A stretch of DNA of 64,000 nt from NCBI GenBank assembly GCA_002316005.1, contig DCIM01000032.1, forward strand, positions 1 through 64,000, read 5' to 3'. Position numbers and translations under genes: made by a program. How positions within the stretch are numbered: the first letter of the stretch is position 1; the number at the start of each line of letters is the position of its first letter. The stretch is from Prevotellaceae bacterium UBA1726 (GTDB lineage Bacteria > Bacteroidota > Bacteroidia > Bacteroidales > Bacteroidaceae). Below are positions 58,914-64,000 of this stretch, piece after piece. The notes under the pieces were generated by a model, which worked only from the letters and a program-made list of their open reading frames with translations, was not told where the DNA came from and did no database searches.

Positions 58914-60362
58914 ATGAGTAGAGCAAGAAAAGAACCGAACATTTGGATAAGCCTGACGCCAATAGTGTGTCTGGTTGTCTGCCTTGCGTTGGTCATCTCC
59001 GTTTTCGGTAGTGACGCATTGAATGGCGGTTCGCAAGTGGCTCTCATCATTGCCACAGCTGTGTGCATTGAGATGAGTTACTTCTTCTGCGGAGGTCATT
59101 GGCATGATTTCGAAAGGGCCATGACCGACAAGGTGAAGGATACGGCGGTGTCTATATTCATCCTTCTGCTCATCGGCAGTTTGTCAGCTTCATGGATGCT
59201 CAGTGGCGTTGTGCCTTCGCTCATCTGCTACGGAATTCAGGTCATCCATCCGGCGGTTTTCCTCGTCTGCGCCTGTGCCATATCGGCAGTAGTGTCAATA
59301 ACGGTGGGCTCTTCGTGGACAACAATCGCAACAATCGGTATTGCCTTACTGGGAATTGGTCGGGCGGAGGATTTCGCCGACTGCTGGACGGCAGGTGCCA
59401 TCATCTCTGGAGCCTACTTTGGCGATAAACTTTCGCCATTGAGCGACACTACGGTTTTGGCTTCGTCCATCTCGGGAACACCACTATTTGAGCATATCCG
59501 ATATATGCTTCTGACCACAATTCCGACTTTCGTCATCACTCTGACGATATTCTTTGTGGCAGGACTGTTCATGGGACATCAGGCGCCAAGTGATGTGACA
59601 ATGTACACAGAGGCATTGGAGGGCAGTTTCGTGGTTTCTCCGTGGCTGTTGCTTGTGCCTGTATTCACCGGATATCTCATCTATCGCAAGACACCTTCGC
59701 TGATTGTATTGTTTGCTTCAACAGTAGTGGCTACTATAGTGGCAATAATTGCACAGCCAGATGTCATCAGTGCTGTAGGCGGGGAGATGGACCATTCGTT
59801 CAAGAATATGTTCCGCGGAACACTCGTGATGCTCACTTCGTCAACCTCTACTGATACAGGTCACGACCTTATCAACTCACTTGTCGAGACTCGTGGCATG
59901 GCTGGAATGCTCAACACCATCTGGCTCATCATCTGCGCCACTTGCTTTGCTGGAGCTATGACGGCAAGCGGAATGCTGAAATGCTTCGTGCATACCATTT
60001 TCGACAAGTTGCGCCACAGTCGATTGGGCCTTGTATCATCAACGGTCGTGAACGCTACGACGATGAATGTGATAACGAGCGACCAGTATATGTCGATTGT
60101 GCTCACAGCGAATATGTTCCGCGAGGAATATGAGGAACAAGGATATGAAAACCGCCTGCTTTCGCGTTCGTGTGAGGATGGAGCAACTGTGACCTCTGTT
60201 CTCATTCCGTGGAACACATGTGGTATGGCACAAAGTACGGTTCTTGGTGTGGCGACAATCGTTTATGCGCCCTACTGTTTCTTCTGCTATCTGTCGCCTC
60301 TGATGAGCATCCTGCATGCCGCCATTGGCTATAAGATTTACAGAAAAGAGCCACAGAAATAA
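58914..60362 (+). CDS. NhaC family Na+/H+ antiporter
   Basis: A 482-aa inner-membrane protein with about eleven hydrophobic segments, exchanging sodium (or a related cation or metabolite) for protons. Family motifs are VSITVGSSWTTIATIGIALLGIG, ISGAYFGDKLSPLSDTTVLASSISG, and in the second half STSTDTGHDLINSLV and NAMTMNVITSDQYMSIVL-like text (here VVNATTMNVITSDQYMSIVL). IPWNTCGMAQSTVLGVAT closes the core. The start at 58914 is chosen over 58902 because of the promoter position. Related proteins also swap malate/lactate, so the substrate is uncertain. The downstream ddh gene may be cotranscribed. Confidence 0.9.
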   Translation: MSRARKEPNIWISLTPIVCLVVCLALVISVFGSDALNGGSQVALIIATAVCIEMSYFFCGGHWHDFERAMTDKVKDTAVSIFILLLIGSLSASWMLSGVVPSLICYGIQVIHPAVFLVCACAISAVVSITVGSSWTTIATIGIALLGIGRAEDFADCWTAGAIISGAYFGDKLSPLSDTTVLASSISGTPLFEHIRYMLLTTIPTFVITLTIFFVAGLFMGHQAPSDVTMYTEALEGSFVVSPWLLLVPVFTGYLIYRKTPSLIVLFASTVVATIVAIIAQPDVISAVGGEMDHSFKNMFRGTLVMLTSSTSTDTGHDLINSLVETRGMAGMLNTIWLIICATCFAGAMTASGMLKCFVHTIFDKLRHSRLGLVSSTVVNATTMNVITSDQYMSIVLTANMFREEYEEQGYENRLLSRSCEDGATVTSVLIPWNTCGMAQSTVLGVATIVYAPYCFFCYLSPLMSILHAAIGYKIYRKEPQK

Positions 60363-60396
60363 ATGAAATTCTAACAATTAAACATATAAAACAACA

Positions 60397-61296
60397 ATGA
60401 AGAAAATTCGTGCAGCTGTAGTCGGCACAGGAAATATCGGCCGCTACACATTGGAGTCGCTTGAGACTGCTCCTGATTTTGAAATCGTAGGTATCGTAAG
60501 CCGTAGTGGTGCTGAGAACAAACCAGCAGAACTGGCAAAGTACACTATCGTAAAGGACATTACCGAACTTCAGGATGTTGATGTTGCTGTTCTCGCAACT
60601 CCAACTCGTAAGGTTGAGGAGATTGCAAAGCAATGTCTCGCTCTTGGCATCAACACAGTTGACTCATTCGATATCCACACTCAGATTGTTGACCTTCGTC
60701 GTTCGCTCGATGCTGTAGCAAAGGAGCATGGTGCAGTTTCTATCATCTCTGCAGGTTGGGATCCAGGTTCTGACTCTATCGTTCGTTCACTCATGGAATC
60801 ACTCGCGCCAAAGGGTGTGAGCTACACAAACTTCGGTCCTGGTCGTTCAATGGGCCACTCTGTAGCAGTTCGCGCAATCGCTGGCGTTCGTGATGCATTG
60901 TCTATGACAATCCCTGTTGGTACTGGCATTCACCGTCGTATGGTATATGTTGAACTTGAGGAAGGTGCTGATTTCAAGACTGTTGAGGCAGCAATCAAGG
61001 CAGATCCTTACTTCGTAAACGACGAGACTCATGTGCAGCAGGTTGCTTGCGTTGATGATTTGAATGATGTTGGTCATGGAGTAAACCTCGTTCGCAAGGG
61101 CGTTTCAGGCAAGACCCACAACCAGCTCTTTGAGTTCAACATGAAGATTAACAACCCTGCTCTTACAGCACAGGTACTTGTTAATGTTGCTCGTGCTTCT
61201 ATGAAGCAGCAGCCAGGTGCATACACAATGATTGAGATTCCTGTTATCGACATGCTTTGTGGCGATAAGGAGGAGTTGATTCGTCATCTCGTATAA
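60397..61296 (+). CDS. ddh: meso-Diaminopimelate D-dehydrogenase
   Basis: A 299-aa NADPH-dependent enzyme making meso-diaminopimelate directly from tetrahydrodipicolinate and ammonia, a one-step branch of lysine and peptidoglycan synthesis. It has the Rossmann motif GTGNIG at residues 10-15, VDSFDIHTQI, SAGWDPGSDSIVR, NFGPGRSMGHSVAV and HVQQVACVDDL, all typical of DapDH. It lies 34 bases after the antiporter gene and is followed by a CCCCTCCC/GGGAGGGG hairpin and the peptidase gene. Confidence 0.95.
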   Translation: MKKIRAAVVGTGNIGRYTLESLETAPDFEIVGIVSRSGAENKPAELAKYTIVKDITELQDVDVAVLATPTRKVEEIAKQCLALGINTVDSFDIHTQIVDLRRSLDAVAKEHGAVSIISAGWDPGSDSIVRSLMESLAPKGVSYTNFGPGRSMGHSVAVRAIAGVRDALSMTIPVGTGIHRRMVYVELEEGADFKTVEAAIKADPYFVNDETHVQQVACVDDLNDVGHGVNLVRKGVSGKTHNQLFEFNMKINNPALTAQVLVNVARASMKQQPGAYTMIEIPVIDMLCGDKEELIRHLV

Positions 61297-61314
61297 AGCA
61301 AGCCTCTCCCCTAA

Positions 61315-61336
61315 CCCCTCCCCTAAAAGGGAGGGG
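61315..61336. repeat. Intercistronic hairpin CCCCTCCC/GGGAGGGG
   Basis: Perfect eight-base arms with a six-base loop, without a T-run, between ddh and the peptidase gene. An additional CTCTCCCCTAA precedes it. Same type as 4630-4646 and 5751-5769. Confidence 0.6.
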
Positions 61337-61371
61337 AACTATAAAACCAAGCCAACTAAACAACCAAAACT

Positions 61372-62193
61372 ATGAAGAAATACTTAATTATTATGGCCTT
61401 GGCTGCACTCTGTCTTTCGGTGCAAGCTAAGGGAAAGAAAACTGTCCACAAACCAATCAAAATAGAGAAACAGTGGAAGAAGCATAACCCTGGTGCAGTT
61501 CATTTCTATGACAAGTCGCCAGAGACTGAAGGTTCGAGGATATACAACAAAATGATAAAGGACAAGGAGAAGTATATCGGCGAGAATGCCTTGCGTGTCC
61601 TGCAGACTCTTTACTACGGCCCTGATGACCCGAACATCAAACTTATCAAGGATATTCATTATACTGTGGAGGATTATGACGGTATTTCCGAAAAGAGCGG
61701 TTGGGGCGATCATGTCGCTATTCGCTACTCTACACGCTGGATTGAGAAGTGTTTCCGTGAAGGCGATGCCGATAAGCTCGATTACGAGACTCGTGGTGTA
61801 ATCTATCATGAACTGACTCATGCCTATCAGCTTGAACCAATGGGCTGTGGACGATATGACGGAAAGTCGCCTTGCTGGTCGTTCATTGAAGGCTTGGCAG
61901 ATGCTGTCCGTGTGGCATGTGGCTGTTTTGAGCAGGATTTCAAGTCAAAGGACAGACCTCGCAACGACCAGAAACGCAAGTGGGAAAGTGGTTATCGCAT
62001 ATCGGGCTATTTTCTTTACTGGCTTCAGTTGAACAAGGATCCTGAGTTCATCAAGAAGTTCAACGCTTCTGCCGCAACTCTCTACCCTTGGTCTTGGGAT
62101 GCCGCTTGCCGCTATATCCTTGGCGATAAGCCAGAGAACTATGTATCAAACCTCTGGAAGGAATACAAGGTTGCTATTGGCGATGAGGAATAG
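61372..62193 (+). CDS. Basic secretory protein family metallopeptidase, secreted
   Basis: A 273-aa secreted protein of the BSP family. A signal peptide ends near SVQAK. The conserved part has DHVAIRYSTRWIEK, the zinc motif HELTH at residues 146-150 (GVIYHELTHAYQ), then WSFIEGLADAVRVACG with a probable third ligand, and SGYFLYWLQLNKDPEFIKKFN. In plants the family is linked to defence; in bacteria its substrate is unknown. It is encoded after ddh and before a glycosidase-like gene, which could be chance or a small secreted-enzyme unit. Confidence 0.88.
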   Translation: MKKYLIIMALAALCLSVQAKGKKTVHKPIKIEKQWKKHNPGAVHFYDKSPETEGSRIYNKMIKDKEKYIGENALRVLQTLYYGPDDPNIKLIKDIHYTVEDYDGISEKSGWGDHVAIRYSTRWIEKCFREGDADKLDYETRGVIYHELTHAYQLEPMGCGRYDGKSPCWSFIEGLADAVRVACGCFEQDFKSKDRPRNDQKRKWESGYRISGYFLYWLQLNKDPEFIKKFNASAATLYPWSWDAACRYILGDKPENYVSNLWKEYKVAIGDEE

Positions 62194-62231
62194 GCAATCT
62201 CTCATATCACATATTAACTATCTAAAAACAA

Positions 62232-63644
62232 ATGAACCTAATTAAAACAACAATTCTTTTTGCACTTTGCCTTGGGGCATCTATTGTTCAGGCTCAGACT
62301 CTCGAGACCTCGAACAAGTTGTTAGGCGATGCCTTCAAACAGGCAATGTGGACAATCGACCATAACACCAACGAAGAAGGTCTTCTCAATGCCGGTGGAG
62401 ATTATGGTGGCGAATGGACTCGCGACATTTCAATGAACTCTTGGAATGCTGCTTCTCAGTTGCGTCCTGATGTTGCGGAATACTCCCTCTGGAGCGTCAC
62501 AAACAATCATAAATCTATCGGGCATCAGTATTGGGATAAGATTATCTGGACCATTGCTGCCTGGAATCATTATCTTGTTACTGGTCGCGAGAACTTCCTT
62601 CGTGAGGCCTACGAATGCTGCAAGGCATCTATGACTCAGCTTGAGGATTCGGTATTCGACAGCAAATATGGTCTTTTCACGGGTCCTGCTGTATTCCAAG
62701 ACGGTATTGCGGCATACGAAGAACCGGTTTATTCTCCTGCTCACAAGGATGAATCGTATGTTCTCGACCATCCAAACTCAGGTCCTATCAAGTGTCTTTC
62801 TACAAACTGCAACTACTATCAGGCTTATCGCACTCTCGCTTTGATGGGCAAGCAACTGAAAGCTGACAAGAAGGAAATAAAGGCGTTTGAGAAAAAGGCA
62901 GCAGAACTGAAGCACGCAATTCTTACTCATCTTTTCGACAAAGCGCACCATCATTTCTACTATCTTGTTGACCATAATGGCACTCTGCACGATTTCCAGG
63001 AGGGTTTAGGCATTGCCTTTGCTGTACTGTTCGGTATTGTTGATGAGAAGGAAGGCAACAGAGTTTTGGAAAATTGCGCCATCAGTCCTCACGGAATAGT
63101 AACTGTCTATCCAAGTTTCAAGCGTAACACTCCTGAGAAACCGGGCCGCCACAATATGATGGTTTGGCCTCATGTGAATATGTACTATGCTTCGGCTTGC
63201 GCAAAAGCAAAGGATTTGAAGCCGTTCTGGTTTGAGATGAATAATCTCGCCGACCTTGCTATGCACTATGATGCTAAGGGCGAACCTAATTTCCACGAGA
63301 TTTACAAGATGGACGGAACTCCTTCGGGTGGTTGGCAATGTGACCACGAATGGCCTCCTCTCAACCACCAGACTTGGTGTGCAACAGGTTTTGTTCGCAA
63401 CTTCCTATATTATATAATAGGTATGAAGCCAATAGAGAAGGGACTTGCATTCTCGCCAATGGGTATGGAAGATGGTTCAACTGTGAAGCTGAAGGATGTT
63501 CCTTATCGCAATGCCAAATTGAATATATCCATCAGCGGAAAAGGCTGCAAGGTAAAGTCGTGCACTATCAATGGCAAGGCTGGCAAGGCATTCATTCCTG
63601 CTGATGCAAAAGGAACATACGAAATCGAAATTCACTTGAAATAA
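62232..63644 (+). CDS. Secreted six-hairpin glycosidase-like protein
   Basis: A 470-aa protein with a signal peptide ending near VQAQ. The body has the look of an (alpha/alpha)6 barrel glycoside hydrolase: GGEWTRDISMNSWNAASQLRP, then DKIIWTIAAWNHYLVTG, DGIAAYEEPVY and a late GGWQCDHEWPPLNHQTWCATGF. The acidic residues in GEWTRD and CDHEWPP are candidate catalytic acids. The last 80 residues are beta-rich (AFSPMGMEDG to GTYEIEIHLK), as in related trehalase- or rhamnosidase-type enzymes. I cannot name the exact GH family. It follows the BSP peptidase gene by 38 bases. Confidence 0.75.
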   Translation: MNLIKTTILFALCLGASIVQAQTLETSNKLLGDAFKQAMWTIDHNTNEEGLLNAGGDYGGEWTRDISMNSWNAASQLRPDVAEYSLWSVTNNHKSIGHQYWDKIIWTIAAWNHYLVTGRENFLREAYECCKASMTQLEDSVFDSKYGLFTGPAVFQDGIAAYEEPVYSPAHKDESYVLDHPNSGPIKCLSTNCNYYQAYRTLALMGKQLKADKKEIKAFEKKAAELKHAILTHLFDKAHHHFYYLVDHNGTLHDFQEGLGIAFAVLFGIVDEKEGNRVLENCAISPHGIVTVYPSFKRNTPEKPGRHNMMVWPHVNMYYASACAKAKDLKPFWFEMNNLADLAMHYDAKGEPNFHEIYKMDGTPSGGWQCDHEWPPLNHQTWCATGFVRNFLYYIIGMKPIEKGLAFSPMGMEDGSTVKLKDVPYRNAKLNISISGKGCKVKSCTINGKAGKAFIPADAKGTYEIEIHLK

Positions 63645-63664
63645 AAGCGATACCGAAAACAACA

Positions 63665-63703
63665 AAAGCAAACCTCAAGGACTATCTTGCGGTTTGCTTT
63701 TTT
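63665..63703 (+). terminator. Terminator of the glycosidase gene, overlapping the end of the MATE gene
   Basis: AAAGCAAACC (63665-63674) pairs with GGTTTGCTTT (63691-63700), followed by further T's. The stop codon of the minus-strand MATE gene lies in its loop, so the right arm is coding on that strand. Confidence 0.85.
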
Positions 63704-64000
63704 AACCAGTCACCACGGAACAAGCGTGTAAGGAACAATGCTCCTCTTATGGAAAGTTCTATTGCCATTGCTGTCCAAACACCGGCAAGTCCCCAGATTG
63801 GTGCAAGGTAATAAGCAAGTGTGAGGCGTATTCCCCACATTGTGGAAAGGTTCATTGTGGCAGGAACCAATGTATCGCCAGCACCAATCATACAGCTACA
63901 ACAAACAATAGCAGCTGCAAACATCGGTTCGGCAAATGCCTCAATGCGTAAAGCACGAACTCCGAGATCGACAATCTCATTGACCGGAGTCATAAGGCCC
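63682..64000 (-). CDS. MATE family efflux transporter, C-terminal fragment
   Basis: The last 106 codons of a gene that continues beyond the right edge. The protein part contains GVRALRIEAFAEPMFAAAIV, then GAGDTLVPATMNLSTMWGIRLTLAYYLAPIWGL and VWTAMAIELSIRGALFL, the last helices of a MATE drug/sodium antiporter (MatE, NorM-like). The frame is open through 64000 with no start in the window, so it is cut by the window end and is not a pseudogene. Its substrate cannot be assigned. Confidence 0.85.
   Translation of the reverse strand, partial: GLMTPVNEIVDLGVRALRIEAFAEPMFAAAIVCCSCMIGAGDTLVPATMNLSTMWGIRLTLAYYLAPIWGLAGVWTAMAIELSIRGALFLTRLFRGDWLKKQTAR

Overview
The window is a chromosomal segment of a Bacteroidota bacterium, most likely a Prevotellaceae-like member of the Bacteroidales. 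Three things support this. (1) There are many promoters with a TTTG box, 19-21 bases, then TAnnTTTG. (2) There is a SprA-type type IX secretion protein and a secreted protease with a type IX-like C-terminal tail. (3) The gene orders ruvA-sprA, surE-lpxB, parA-parB-DUF5683-lytic transglycosylase-relA/spoT and rsfS-ftsH-cdsA are, to my knowledge, typical of the phylum. I saw no rRNA, transposase, phage gene or CRISPR array. The assignment rests on reading alone.

Layout. 1-3.8 kb: a gene-free left end with a nested inverted repeat, an M1 aminopeptidase, and a long intergenic region with an array of GTTGCA/TGCAAC hexamers. 3.7-7.1 kb: a five-gene operon (ABC ATPase, DUF2807 lipoprotein, PspC, six-helix membrane protein, GntR/YtrA-like repressor) with a 24-base palindrome at the expected transcription start. 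7.1-9.3 kb: dnaK behind a site matching the sigma-54 consensus. 9.3-11.6 kb: an ECF sigma factor with tiny upstream ORFs, divergent from a membrane TPR regulator. 11.8-21.2 kb: glutamine synthetase, a solute-binding lipoprotein with reversed lobe order, YitT, a secreted M6 protease, a flippase-like protein, PepD and CorA. 21.4-29.1 kb: DUF349 protein, tRNA-Gln(CTG), rsfS-ftsH-cdsA, convergent with surE-lpxB. 29.8-36 kb: parA, parB, DUF5683, lytic transglycosylase and relA/spoT. 36-44.5 kb: alaS, a MerR regulator, a RecD-like helicase, a 48-aa membrane protein with DUF3822 and rsmD, then dnaG. 44.7-48.3 kb: an etfB-etfA-acyl-CoA dehydrogenase operon. 48.5-58.2 kb: a DacB-type carboxypeptidase convergent with ruvA-sprA. 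58.9-64 kb: a NhaC-type antiporter, diaminopimelate dehydrogenase, a basic-secretory-protein peptidase, a six-hairpin glycosidase-like protein and the 3' part of a MATE transporter.

Most genes are housekeeping: envelope, chromosome segregation, stringent response, proteostasis and replication. The unusual material is mainly between genes. It includes a dispersed palindromic family around ATTCCATTGGAATGA in five intergenic regions, two of which share a second homologous block. It also includes intercistronic CCCTCCC/GGGAGGG hairpins, a GTCCCC inverted cluster, a CGCGAATTA inverted repeat, and several promoters so close to the ATG that the mRNA should be leaderless. No single locus stands out as a clear new system. 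The best leads are the YtrA-like envelope operon, the sigma-54-like dnaK promoter, the permuted binding protein and the dispersed repeat family.
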